64,000 nt of DNA, taken from Enorma sp964624825. GTDB taxonomy: Bacteria; Actinomycetota; Coriobacteriia; Coriobacteriales; Coriobacteriaceae. The stretch lies in contig CAZUYD010000010.1 of NCBI GenBank assembly GCA_964624825.1, positions 3,267-67,266 of the forward strand, given 5' to 3'. Positions 28,203 through 36,923 of the stretch are shown here, in pieces. The notes beneath the pieces were generated by a model. It was not told the DNA's origin. It made no database searches and saw nothing but the letters and a program-made list of their open reading frames with translations. Position 1 is the stretch's first letter. Every line of letters begins with the position of its first letter. The translations under genes and the position numbers were made by a program.

Positions 28203-29227
28203 CGGTTCACCTCTCCTCTCACCAGGCCGCCCTCGCCGTCTTGGCGATGGCAGGCGACCAGATGCCCCGGTGTCACTTCCCGAAGCTCAGGCACCTCGCG
28301 CTCGCAGCGCTCTACTGCGTACGGACAGCGATTGCAGAAATTGCAGCACGTGCCGGTGAGGCGAAGATCGGGCGGAACGCCGGGAATCGTTTTCAGGTCT
28401 TCGTCCGCATCATCCGAAAGCTTTGGCATCGAATCGAGCAGTCCCCAGGTATAGGGATGAAGTGGGTTGGCGTAAAGCTCGGCCGTCGAGGCGTGCTCGA
28501 CCGTACGTCCGGCATACATGACCATGACGTCGTCCGCCATCTTCCACACGATGCCCAGGTTATGGGTGATGAGCAGAATCGCGGTTCCAAACTCGTCCTG
28601 CAGGTTCTTCAGCAGGTCGAGCACCTGAGACTGTACCGTCACGTCGAGCGCGGTGGTGGGCTCGTCGGCGATGATGAACTTCGGGCGCAGGCTCATGGCC
28701 ATGGCGATGATGACGCGCTGGCACATACCGCCCGACAGCTCATATGGATAGGAGTCCATGCGCCGCTCGGGTTCGGGAATACCCACCGCGCGCAGCATCT
28801 CAACGGCGCGGCTGCGCGCTTCCCCTTTCGTCACGTCCTCATGCGCGCGGATGAGCTCGACCATCTGGCCACCGATTTTGAACACCGGATCGAGCGAGGT
28901 CATGGGGTCTTGGTATATCATGCCAATGTCCCGCCCGCGAATCTCAAGCAGCTCCCTCATGGGAATCTGGGTCATGTCCTTGCCGTCGAACTCGACCGTA
29001 CCGCCCTCGATCTTGCCGGTCTTGGGCAGCAGGCGAATGACCGACGAGGCGGTCACGCTCTTGCCAGATCCCGACTCGCCCACGATAGCGAGGGTCTTGC
29101 CGCAGTCGAGCGCGAAGCTCACGCCGTCGACCGCCTTTGAGGTGCCAGCCGAGGTGTGGAAATAGGTCTTGAGATTACGCACGGTAAGGAGATGCTCGGT
29201 AGCACCGGCAACTTCGTTGCTAGCCAT
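28199..29227 (-). CDS. dppD: Dipeptide/oligopeptide ABC transporter ATP-binding protein
   Basis: This 342-residue ATPase is the second of the heterodimer. Walker A is GESGSGKSV, the signature is LSGGMCQRV and Walker B is FIIADEPTTALD. IGMIYQDPMTSLDPVFKIG is typical of DppD/OppD. The Cys motif CCNFCNRCPYAVERC near the C-terminus is the counterpart of the cluster seen in dppF. AAGGAGGAG precedes the ATG. It sits 9 nt after dppC. Confidence 0.94.
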   Translation of the reverse strand: MASNEVAGATEHLLTVRNLKTYFHTSAGTSKAVDGVSFALDCGKTLAIVGESGSGKSVTASSVIRLLPKTGKIEGGTVEFDGKDMTQIPMRELLEIRGRDIGMIYQDPMTSLDPVFKIGGQMVELIRAHEDVTKGEARSRAVEMLRAVGIPEPERRMDSYPYELSGGMCQRVIIAMAMSLRPKFIIADEPTTALDVTVQSQVLDLLKNLQDEFGTAILLITHNLGIVWKMADDVMVMYAGRTVEHASTAELYANPLHPYTWGLLDSMPKLSDDADEDLKTIPGVPPDLRLTGTCCNFCNRCPYAVERCEREVPELREVTPGHLVACHRQDGEGGLVRGEVNR

Positions 29228-29236
29228 AACTCCTCC

Positions 29237-30145
29237 TTACTGCTTCTGCTTGGGATCGAACACGTCACGAATGCCGTCACCCAGCAGGTTGAAGCCGAGC
29301 ACCGTGAGCAGGATGAAAAGGCCCGAGAACATGGCGATGTGCGGGGAGGTGCGCAGGTAGGAGCGCCCACCCGAGAGGATATTGCCCCAGGACGCCGTGG
29401 GCGGCTGGATGCCCATGCCCAAGAACGACAACGCCGCCTCGGAAATGATGGCGCTTGCCACGTTCAACGTGAAGTAGACGATGATGGGAGAGATCGAGTT
29501 CGGCAGGATGTGCAAAAAGAGGATGCGCATGGGTGACGCGCCGAGCACGCGCTCCGCATTGCAGTATTCCTCTTGTTTGACGATATGTACCTGGCCTCGC
29601 ACGACACGCGCGAAGTAGGGCACGTTGCCGATGCCTATTGCCAAGATCACATTAAACGCGCCTTGGCCGAGAATCGTCATAAGGATAAGCGCGAGCAGCA
29701 CGAAGGGAAACGACATCATGCCGTCTGCGATGCGCATGATCACCGAATCGACGATACCGCCGCAGAAACCGGCCGCCAGGCCGAAGAGCACGCCTACGAT
29801 TGCGCCCACGACCGTACCGCCGACCGCCACAAAGATGGAGATGCGCGCCCCATAGATGCAGCGCGAGAGCAGGTCGCGCCCATAGTTATCCGTGCCAAAA
29901 AGATGGCCGTCCGTTCCGGGCGAAAGGAAGGTGCTCGAGGTGTCAACATAGTTCGGGTCGTAGGGCGCCAGAATTGGGGCGAAAATCGCCATGATTACCA
30001 TAATGACCACGATGACCAGGCCAACTACGGCCATTTTGTTGCGACGCAACTTGCGCCATGCGCTATTGGCACGCCGTTCGCGACGCACCATTTCCATTTG
30101 CGCCTCGACGCCAAGGGCGCCGTCAGTCTGCATGGTGTCTGCCAT
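29237..30145 (-). CDS. dppC: Dipeptide/oligopeptide ABC transporter permease
   Basis: This 302-residue permease has a charged cytoplasmic N-terminus (about 40 residues), a first membrane helix (VVGLVIVVIMVIMAIFAPIL) and a LFGTDNYGRDLLSRCIYGAR segment. The EAA loop lies at about residues 200-230 (NAERVLGASPMRILF). This domain order is diagnostic of DppC/OppC. Its ATG overlaps the TGA of dppB by one base, so the two permease halves are translationally coupled. Confidence 0.94.
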   Translation of the reverse strand: MADTMQTDGALGVEAQMEMVRRERRANSAWRKLRRNKMAVVGLVIVVIMVIMAIFAPILAPYDPNYVDTSSTFLSPGTDGHLFGTDNYGRDLLSRCIYGARISIFVAVGGTVVGAIVGVLFGLAAGFCGGIVDSVIMRIADGMMSFPFVLLALILMTILGQGAFNVILAIGIGNVPYFARVVRGQVHIVKQEEYCNAERVLGASPMRILFLHILPNSISPIIVYFTLNVASAIISEAALSFLGMGIQPPTASWGNILSGGRSYLRTSPHIAMFSGLFILLTVLGFNLLGDGIRDVFDPKQKQ

Positions 30146-31104
30146 CAGCTTTGGCCACCTCCCTCATAGCTCACTCGTGGGTTGATGATGGTGTACACAA
30201 TATCGACTACGAGATTCACCACCACGAAGACCACGGCCGTAAAGAGCACCGTGCCTTGAATGAGCGAGTAATCGCGCGAGCTCACGGCATTGACAATCAG
30301 GGTGCCGATGCCAGGCCATGAGAAGATGCTCTCGGTAAGGATGGCACCGGTGAATGCTGAAGCGAGCTGCAGGCCAACGACCGTCACGATTGGCGGCAGG
30401 GCGTTCTTAAACGCATGCTTCCAGATAACGATCGTCTCCTTGATGCCGCGGGAGCGCAGCGCCTTGATGTAATCGGATCCCACCGTATCAAGCATGCTCG
30501 AACGCGAAATGCGCGCAAAGGTCGAGGCGGGGATGGTAGCCAGGCAGAAGACTGGCAACACCATATGGCTCACCACATCTCCGATACCGTCCGCCCATGA
30601 ACCCATGCCCATAGCCGGAAGGAGTCCCAGGTTCACGCTGAAGGTAAGCACGAGCATGAGACCGAGCCAGAAGATGGGCATCGAAACGCCGATGAGCGCG
30701 ATAACCATGAAGACGTAATCAAACCAGGTATTCTGCTTAAGGGCGGACTCCACGCCGATAGGAATACCTACAAGCATGGCAATGACGAGCGCGGTGAGCG
30801 TAATGGAAAGCGTGGATGGCAGGCGACTCAAGATGAGCGGCATGACGTCGGTGCTGTATGAAGTTGACCAGCCAAAGTCACCCTGGAAAACGCCAAGCAG
30901 ATAGTTGATGAACTGCGTGAGGATCGGTTCATTGAGGCCAAGCCGTTCACGCATCGCTTCGACGGCCTCCTCCGAGGCCTGCGGGCCGAGCATGGTGAGC
31001 GCCGGATCGCCGGGAATCATGCGCGTAAGAACAAAGGTGACAGTGATGACCACGAACAACACGGGTATCGCCTGAAGTACCCTCCTTAGAATCGTTTTTG
31101 CCAC
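30145..31104 (-). CDS. dppB: Dipeptide/oligopeptide ABC transporter permease
   Basis: This 319-residue permease begins with a basic segment and a first membrane helix (ILRRVLQAIPVLFVVITVTF). It then has MIPGDPA and the EAA loop IKALRSRGIKETIVIWKHAF, the DppB/OppB pattern. GTG at 31104 is preferred because GGAAG lies 7 nt upstream; an earlier in-frame start at 31140 would add residues not seen in the family. A strong hairpin lies between this gene and dppA. Confidence 0.93.
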   Translation of the reverse strand: MAKTILRRVLQAIPVLFVVITVTFVLTRMIPGDPALTMLGPQASEEAVEAMRERLGLNEPILTQFINYLLGVFQGDFGWSTSYSTDVMPLILSRLPSTLSITLTALVIAMLVGIPIGVESALKQNTWFDYVFMVIALIGVSMPIFWLGLMLVLTFSVNLGLLPAMGMGSWADGIGDVVSHMVLPVFCLATIPASTFARISRSSMLDTVGSDYIKALRSRGIKETIVIWKHAFKNALPPIVTVVGLQLASAFTGAILTESIFSWPGIGTLIVNAVSSRDYSLIQGTVLFTAVVFVVVNLVVDIVYTIINPRVSYEGGGQS

Positions 31105-31168
31105 TAACTCACTTCCTTCCCAGACGCCCGCCCTCCCCATCGAGCAGCGCCCCGTTTGTCATTACAGC

Positions 31169-31202
31169 TGGGCGCGGACATGAAGACCCCTGCCCGCGCC
31201 CA
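31169..31202 (-). terminator. Intercistronic hairpin between dppA and dppB
   Basis: TGGGCGCGG (31169-31177) and CCGCGCCCA (31194-31202) form a 9-bp GC-rich stem with a 16-nt loop. No U-run follows. Its place between receptor and permease genes suggests an mRNA-stabilising or partial-termination element that raises receptor output. Confidence 0.55.
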
Positions 31203-31225
31203 ACCAGATTGCGCATGTATGATAC

Positions 31226-32851
31226 TTACGCGCTCAAGGAGATGTTCACATCGGACGTCACGATCTTGACTGCCTTGTCAGAGCGCTGGACATAGCCCTG
31301 GACATTTTGTGTATGAGCGGTGCACACGTCAGCAGAACCGTAGACATAGATGGGATCCTGCTCCACGATGAGACGCAGCGCCTGCTTGTAGTATTCGGCG
31401 CGCTCGTCTTGGTCGGTCGCCTGCACGGCCGCCTCAAGCAACTCGTCGACTTCCTCGTTGCTGAAGCCGGCACCGTTACCCTGCGAGCCGATGTTGCCCG
31501 AATAGAAGAGGTTGTTCAGGAAGAAGTACGGATCGGGGTACCACGTCCAGGACATGGCGAAGATGTCGCACTCGCCCGCCGCGGTAATCTCGGAGAACGC
31601 GCCCCAGTCGAGGGTGTTGATCTCGATGTCGATGTTCAGGTTCTCCTTCAGCTGCTGCTGGACGACGGTCGCCACGTCCACGCCCGTGGTCGTACTCGAC
31701 GTGTAGTACTGCAGGGTGCAGCCGTCGGCGTAATCGGTCTCCTGAAGCAGCTCGAGCGCAGCCTCGGGGTCGTAGCTCGGCACAAGATCCTCAACAGATT
31801 CATCGTAACCCCAGCTACCCGAGGGCAGAGGCACGCTATGCAGCGAACCTCCCCCGAAGGGATACGCCACAGACACAAGGTCCTCGCGATTCACGGCCAT
31901 GAGAATCGCACGACGAACCTTCTGATCGGCCGTAGGACCGGTGGCATTGTTCATGTAGAAGTAGGTGATGTGCAAACCCTCGGTCTCCTCGACAACATAG
32001 GTGTCGTCTTCCTTGACCGCCTCCAGCGACTCACCAGAAAGGTCGGTCACGAAGTCGACGTCACCAGTGAAGAGCGCGTTCGCAGCCTGGGTGGTGTCCT
32101 CGATCACCTTCCACACCACGCCGTCGAGGTAGGGGGTATCGCCCCAATAGTTATCGAACCGCGCAAGCGTGGACTGCTGGTCGCGCGCGAACTCCTCGAG
32201 CGTAAAGGGACCGGTGCCTATGAGGTGATCGCCAAACGAGTCACCCCAGCCCTCGACTTCCTCTTCGGGCACGATGGAGTTGCCGGCATCGGTGAGCGCC
32301 GTAATGAACGCCGCGTTCGGGCTGGAAAGCACGCATTCGATCTCGGTGTCGGAAATAACGTTGCAGTGATCGAGCATGGCCAAACGGTCGGCCGCAGACT
32401 CGGAAGCGGAGCGCTCGAGAGAGTACTTAACGTCATCGGCGGTCATGGCGCGACCGTCCTGATAGTCGCCCGGCTGGAAAACGACATCGTCGCGCAGGGT
32501 GAACGTGTAGGTCAGACCATCATCAGAGACCGTCCAATCGGTGGCCAGGCAGCCAACGATCTCGGAGAGGTCGCTTTTGTAGGCGACAAGCGTGTCGCAC
32601 ACGCAGCCGATGACCTGCGACTCGTACACGCCGGTATACATGCACGGATCGAGATTCGACGGGGACGAAGCGAGTGAGATGTTGAGCGTGCCGCCTGTGG
32701 AAGTCTCGCTCGAACCGCTGCCGCCACTACTGTCGGAAGAGGCGCAGCCGGTAAGCGAGACCACGGCACCCGTGATGCCAAGGCCAGCGAGACCAGCCAG
32801 CACGCTGCGACGGCTCACGTTGGTTCCTGCGATGATATTGTTCATGTCCAT
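31226..32851 (-). CDS. dppA: Peptide ABC transporter substrate-binding lipoprotein
   Basis: This 541-residue SBP_bac_5 receptor binds peptides outside the membrane. Its signal has twin arginines (VSRRSVLAGLAGLG, Arg14-Arg15) before the lipobox LTGC (Cys36), so it may be a Tat-exported lipoprotein; a tatA gene lies elsewhere in the window. A Ser/Gly linker leads to TLNISLASSPSNLDPCMYTG, the family N-terminal strand. DFVTDLSGESLEA and ILMAVNREDLVSVAYPFGGG lie in the central lobe. The start has AAGGATGA upstream, and a second ATG two codons in is also possible. It follows pepC by 62 nt. Confidence 0.93.
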   Translation of the reverse strand: MDMNNIIAGTNVSRRSVLAGLAGLGITGAVVSLTGCASSDSSGGSGSSETSTGGTLNISLASSPSNLDPCMYTGVYESQVIGCVCDTLVAYKSDLSEIVGCLATDWTVSDDGLTYTFTLRDDVVFQPGDYQDGRAMTADDVKYSLERSASESAADRLAMLDHCNVISDTEIECVLSSPNAAFITALTDAGNSIVPEEEVEGWGDSFGDHLIGTGPFTLEEFARDQQSTLARFDNYWGDTPYLDGVVWKVIEDTTQAANALFTGDVDFVTDLSGESLEAVKEDDTYVVEETEGLHITYFYMNNATGPTADQKVRRAILMAVNREDLVSVAYPFGGGSLHSVPLPSGSWGYDESVEDLVPSYDPEAALELLQETDYADGCTLQYYTSSTTTGVDVATVVQQQLKENLNIDIEINTLDWGAFSEITAAGECDIFAMSWTWYPDPYFFLNNLFYSGNIGSQGNGAGFSNEEVDELLEAAVQATDQDERAEYYKQALRLIVEQDPIYVYGSADVCTAHTQNVQGYVQRSDKAVKIVTSDVNISLSA

Positions 32852-32913
32852 TCATCCTTCCTCATAGATGAACCACCTCGGCGCCCCGATCGGACAGCCG
32901 TAAATACCGTTTG

Positions 32914-34344
32914 CTACCAGGGTCGGTAGTTAATGAAGCCATCCCATGGGTCGCGATGCTCAACCGGAAGCGTGTCATGCAGGGCGAGCACGTCTTGCGG
33001 TACGAAGCGCCGCTCGACCACGATGTCGCCACCAAACGCGCGCCACCAGTCTCGGCTGATGTGGAGAAAGCCGTCGTAGTCCTCATCGGCACCGTGGCTG
33101 TTCTCGACGCGCCACATCACGGGTTCGCCGTCATCGTCTAGCTCGACACCCTGGAACGCCATGCAATGAGACATGCCCGTAGCGTTCAGATCGAACGCAT
33201 CGGCACGGTCGATTGAAAGATCGACGTCGAAGAGATCCTCGAGGTTCACCGCGTCAGTCGCCATCAGGCCGGGGAAGTCTTGCGCGTAGCGCAGCGCGCG
33301 CTTGCCCACATCGCACATCATGTACACGGGCACGCCCGCCTTGAGAGATGCGATGATCGCCTGCTCGAGCACGGGCATCTCCATGTTGAGCAAACGCAAA
33401 GGATGCCCGCCAATTACCACGTCGAACCAGTCGATACCGTAGAGATGCCTGAACGGACGGGTCCTGCCGGGAATGCTCGTGAGCTCAATATAGTCATCGG
33501 CGTCGAAGCCAACGTAGCGCTCTACAAACTGCACCGGCGTTATACCTCGATCGCGCAGCAGGCGCTCTCCCTGCGCATTGGGCTCGGCCACCAAACGCTC
33601 ATCGACCCGGGCGTTCTCGCCCACGACGCCGGTGAAATCAAAGGTGGTGGGAGGCTCACCGATACAGCAGCACAACAGCCGATGGACGCTCGCAAGCATC
33701 TCCTCTTTCAGCGCCTCGAGCTCATCGATGCTCGCGCCGGCGGCAAAGGAAGTACGAAGCTTCGCAGCGTCTGCGATGAGCAGCTCTCCGAGCGCTTCGT
33801 TCATGAACTTGGTGTTGACGGTACAAGCCGTCTCGGGCATGACGTGCTTCGGCACGAGCCCCCACTTCTCGACGATGCTCGCACAGAACATGAACTGCCC
33901 ACCGTCTGAAGCGTTATGGAGCGTGATGTGGTTGACCACGCGGTCATTCGCTGGGCGATCCGCCGTTTGGATGATGCGCTCCAAAAAGGCGTTCGACTTC
34001 TCGAGCTTCTCGTAAAACGTTACGTATGCCTGAGAAAACTCGAAGTCGTCGACGTCGAGGATGTGCATGGTCTTGGCACGCAGCACATTGAGCGTGGAAA
34101 ACATCCAGCAACGCCCCGACTTGTCCTGATGCGTCACCGTTTTCGCACAGGGAAGCGATACGCCGAACGTCTCACGATACGCACGTGCCGCTCGCTGGTC
34201 ACGTGCGGCGCTCGCAATTCCCATAGACGTTACGGCGTTACGCGCGATACGGTTGGCGCGGCTCTGGGAAAATCGTTCGGTGCATTCATTGATGTATGCC
34301 GTATCTACTGAGCTCCCAGGAACGACATTCTCTGCTCCTGCCAA
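32914..34344 (-). CDS. pepC: C1 family aminopeptidase C / bleomycin hydrolase
   Basis: This 476-residue cysteine aminopeptidase removes N-terminal residues from imported peptides, usually as a hexamer. The catalytic Cys is in DKSGRCWMFSTLN (near residue 77), the His in GMSHCMAFQGV and the Asn in WRVENSHG. QASLGGQF-type strands and DPWDGFINYRPW at the C-terminus complete the fold. The TTG at 34344 is chosen because GAGAGGGG lies about 6 nt upstream; an upstream TTG lacks such a site. It lies directly before dppA on the same strand, so uptake and hydrolysis of peptides are probably coordinated. Confidence 0.93.
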   Translation of the reverse strand: MAGAENVVPGSSVDTAYINECTERFSQSRANRIARNAVTSMGIASAARDQRAARAYRETFGVSLPCAKTVTHQDKSGRCWMFSTLNVLRAKTMHILDVDDFEFSQAYVTFYEKLEKSNAFLERIIQTADRPANDRVVNHITLHNASDGGQFMFCASIVEKWGLVPKHVMPETACTVNTKFMNEALGELLIADAAKLRTSFAAGASIDELEALKEEMLASVHRLLCCCIGEPPTTFDFTGVVGENARVDERLVAEPNAQGERLLRDRGITPVQFVERYVGFDADDYIELTSIPGRTRPFRHLYGIDWFDVVIGGHPLRLLNMEMPVLEQAIIASLKAGVPVYMMCDVGKRALRYAQDFPGLMATDAVNLEDLFDVDLSIDRADAFDLNATGMSHCMAFQGVELDDDGEPVMWRVENSHGADEDYDGFLHISRDWWRAFGGDIVVERRFVPQDVLALHDTLPVEHRDPWDGFINYRPW

Positions 34345-34778
34345 GACAACCCCTCTCTGAACCCTGTCGATAGATACCGGTACGCAAGTCAACAGGCCTA
34401 CTTATGCTTTCACGCATAAGCCTTGGAGCGGAAATGCGACTGAGTGCATGCCGCGCAGTGGTAGACAGCATAAACATATAGATCTACCTGCGTTTGATGC
34501 AGATTCGGTTTTCACGCTTTGGTAACACTTTGCCGCATACGGTACGAATGAAGTCAATGCATGGTGTACCATCGGTTTTGTACTTCTTTGCACGGCCGCA
34601 AGCTATATGCCGACGTGTGCGCACGGCACCAGTCATTTTTGGTTAACGCCGTTTCGCCACGCAACGGCCTGACGCCGTACCGGCATTGCATGCGCCAGTA
34701 GCTCACGTATTGGCATTGCATGCGCCGGCATTGTACGACCCGGCTTGCACCGCACCCATGTCCTTGAGAGGAGAAACC
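34345..34778. other. Divergent control region between pepC and DUF1177
   Basis: 434 bp separate the two divergent units. A 15-bp direct repeat GGCATTGCATGCGCC occurs at 34682-34696 and 34712-34726, 30 bp apart (close to three helical turns), with a third partial copy at 34727. An inverted repeat CTTATGC/GCATAAG lies near 34402-34421. These are plausible operator sites shared by both directions. No convincing -10/-35 pair was found. Confidence 0.5.
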
Positions 34779-35720
34779 GTGCTCATCCGCCAGATGCTCG
34801 AAATCTACGACCTCGTCGATAAGCCCCAGGCCAACGGCGAAGAAGTCGCCGCATTGCTCCGCGAGCGCGGCGCTGAAGATGTCACCGTCACCACCGTCGG
34901 CGGTGACCGCGGCTCGACCGATTGCATTAAGGTCGTCATTCCCGGCTCGCATGGCAAGACCCAAGGAGGCGACGCCCCCACCCTGGGAATTATTGGACGC
35001 TTGGGCGGCTTGGGTGCGCGCCCGGAGCTCATCGGCGCGGTCTCCGACGGCGATGGCGCTCTTGCAGCGCTCACCTGTGCGCTCAAGCTTGTCGAGATGC
35101 ACACCGCAGGAGACGTGCTCCCAGGAGATGTGATTGTGGCCACGCATATCTGTCCCGACGCGCCAACCCTTCCGCACGACCCGGTGCCCTTCATGGACTC
35201 CCCCATCGACATGACGACCATGAACCGCATGGAGGTCGATGAACGTATGGATGCCATCGTCTCCATCGACACCACCAAGGGCAATCGCATCATCAACCAG
35301 AACGGAATCGCTATCTCGCCCACCACGAAAGATGGGTACATCCTGCCTGTCTCGAACGACCTCATGGATGTCATGACCCGTGTGACGGGCAAGATGCCGC
35401 AGGTATTCGCCCTCTCCCAGCAGGACATCACTCCGTATGGCAACGACCTCTACCACCTCAACAGCATCCTGCAACCTACCACGGCCACGAGCGCGCCCGT
35501 GGTAGGTGTAGCCATCGCCACCGAGCAGATGGTCGCTGGGTGCGCAACCGGCGCCACCCACGGCACCGACGTGGAGGAGGCCGCGCGCTTCGCGCTCGAG
35601 GTTGCCAAGGTGTACGGCGCCGGCACCTGCACGTTCTATAACGAAACGGAGTGGGAGCACCTCGTAGCGCTTTATGGCACCCAAGAGCGCTTCCAGACTA
35701 TGGGCAACGGAACAAAGTAG
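34779..35720 (+). CDS. DUF1177 family protein
   Basis: This 313-residue protein matches the DUF1177 family along its whole length. MLEIYDLVDKP, then GSTDCIKVVIPG, then PTLGIIGRLGGLGARPELIG and SDGDGALAALTCALKL lie in the first half. THICPDAPTLPHDPVPFMDSP, DAIVSIDTTKGNRIIN and QDITPYGNDLYHLNSI follow. The alternation of conserved Asp, His and Glu with short strands recalls co-catalytic metallopeptidases of the M20/M42 type, which is an inference only. The GTG at 34779 follows GAGAGGAG. It is followed by aroM, its usual neighbour, and diverges from a peptidase-plus-peptide-transporter operon. A terminator follows. Confidence 0.88.
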   Translation: MLIRQMLEIYDLVDKPQANGEEVAALLRERGAEDVTVTTVGGDRGSTDCIKVVIPGSHGKTQGGDAPTLGIIGRLGGLGARPELIGAVSDGDGALAALTCALKLVEMHTAGDVLPGDVIVATHICPDAPTLPHDPVPFMDSPIDMTTMNRMEVDERMDAIVSIDTTKGNRIINQNGIAISPTTKDGYILPVSNDLMDVMTRVTGKMPQVFALSQQDITPYGNDLYHLNSILQPTTATSAPVVGVAIATEQMVAGCATGATHGTDVEEAARFALEVAKVYGAGTCTFYNETEWEHLVALYGTQERFQTMGNGTK

Positions 35721-35732
35721 GTTGCCGCAGCC

Positions 35733-35760
35733 TGAGGGCTCGCGCTGCGAGCCCTCATTT
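35733..35760 (+). terminator. Intrinsic terminator after DUF1177 gene
   Basis: TGAGGGCTCG (35733-35742) and CGAGCCCTCA (35748-35757) form a perfect 10-bp stem with a 5-nt loop, followed by a short TTT. It ends the DUF1177 transcript or allows partial read-through into aroM. Confidence 0.7.
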
Positions 35761-35762
35761 GC

Positions 35763-35801
35763 ATGCGCGGTGCCCTGTGCAACACAATGCGCGGTGCCCT
35801 G
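35763..35801. repeat. 15-bp direct repeat upstream of aroM
   Basis: ATGCGCGGTGCCCTG occurs at 35763-35777 and 35787-35801, a 24-bp period. Degenerate copies (ATGCGCAACACC, ATGTGCGGCTCC) follow up to about 35855. It could be a short tandem array or repeated regulator sites upstream of aroM. Confidence 0.6.
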
Positions 35802-35931
35802 CATAGCATTCCGCGCGATACCATGCGCAACACCATGTGCGGCTCCCGTGGTGATGCGGCGCGGCGGCTAACCATGGTCTCTAGACGCAGAAGCCGTACA
35901 CGGTGCAAGGCTCGAACAGATTGGAGCGATC

Positions 35932-36603
35932 GTGAGAACCGTCGCAGGCATCACCGTAGGCCAGGCTCCTCGCACCGATATGACCGATGACCTCCGCGCC
36001 CGCTTGGCGCCCAATCTGCAGCTCGTGGAATATGGCGCACTCGACAACATGACGCCTGAGGAGGTCGAACGCAAGCTGGCGCCCCGTGCAGGCGAGGAGG
36101 TGCTTGTAAGCCGTATGCGTGACGGCCAGCAGGTGATGTTCTCGGGCGCACGTGTGCTGCCCCTCGTGCAGCAGCGTATCGGCGATGCCGAAGCAGCAGG
36201 AGCAGACGCCATCATTTTACTGTGCACCGGCAGCTTTCCCCACCTGCGTCACCGCGTCCCGCTGGTGTATCCCCAACCATTGTTCCACAGCGTGGCGCGA
36301 GCACTCGCATACGGCCGGCGCATTGCCGTCATGGTTCCTGAAAAAGAGCAGGCAGAACAGGCTCACGAATGGTGGGGAGATACCGGCGTGGATATAACGG
36401 TAGTACAGGCTTCCCCCTATAGAGACATCAACGACATCGCACGTGCAGCTCGCTCGCTCCGCGGATCAAACTGCGCGTTTCTCTGTCTCGACTGCATGGG
36501 GTTCTCCCTTAAGATGCGCTCAATCGCCCGCAAGGAATCGGGGCTCGATGTGCTGCTTCCCCGCACGCTCGTGACCAGCGTCGTCTCAGAGTTGTTAGGT
36601 TGA
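35932..36603 (+). CDS. aroM: AroM family protein
   Basis: This 223-residue AroM family protein opens with the signature TVAGITVGQAPRTDMTDDL. LVEYGALDNMTPEEVE, ILLCTGSFPHL and FLCLDCMGFSLKMR follow. The fold belongs with Asp/Glu racemase-like proteins: Cys in LLCTG and Cys in CLDCMG could be the facing pair of such enzymes. The biochemical role of AroM is not established, although E. coli aroM is regulated with shikimate genes. GTG at 35932 follows GGAG. The pairing with DUF1177 suggests the two proteins act together. Confidence 0.88.
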   Translation: MRTVAGITVGQAPRTDMTDDLRARLAPNLQLVEYGALDNMTPEEVERKLAPRAGEEVLVSRMRDGQQVMFSGARVLPLVQQRIGDAEAAGADAIILLCTGSFPHLRHRVPLVYPQPLFHSVARALAYGRRIAVMVPEKEQAEQAHEWWGDTGVDITVVQASPYRDINDIARAARSLRGSNCAFLCLDCMGFSLKMRSIARKESGLDVLLPRTLVTSVVSELLG

Positions 36604-36923
36604 TGGGTTTTGCGGTCTCATGCCATCGCATCCGTTCAAGTTGTCTCGGCAACGAACCGGGTAGTGCTAGGAAACATCTCCCGAAAGCACCAAACGAGCA
36701 CTGCGGGGGTTATTTCCAATCCACACGAAGGCGCATCTCTGACCCCAATGCTCACTTTTTGCGCAAGTGAGTGTTACTTTCGGGACATCCGAAGTATCAC
36801 AGGACTTCCTGAAAAGGAAGCCGCAGGTAGACTGCATGCACGAATATGGACTACTTGGGATGATGCCAAACTAACACTCACTTGCGTAAAAAGTGAGCAT
36901 CGCTCCACCTCGATGCTTGAAAT
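36604..36923. other. Intergenic region with MITE copy 1
   Basis: 320 bp between the convergent aroM and DUF559-like genes. The first 140 bp show nothing recognisable. The rest is the inverted-repeat element at 36748-36900. Confidence 0.6.
36748..36900. mobile_element. MITE-like repeat, copy 1
   Basis: A 153-bp element runs from ATGCTCACTTTTTGCGCAAG to the near-exact inverted end at 36900, with about 29-bp terminal inverted repeats. Each end also contains an internal CTCACTT/AAGTGAG hairpin. A second copy at 56386-56537 shares roughly 80% of the interior. The interior has a small hairpin (CTTCC-TGAAA-AGGAAG) and no transposase. The element lies just after the stop codon of the DUF559-like gene. 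Confidence 0.8.

Noticed and set aside
31307..32677. Long plus-strand frame opposite dppA
   Set aside because: Antisense to a complete lipoprotein gene with a signal and lipobox; the frame has no ribosome-binding site or domain.
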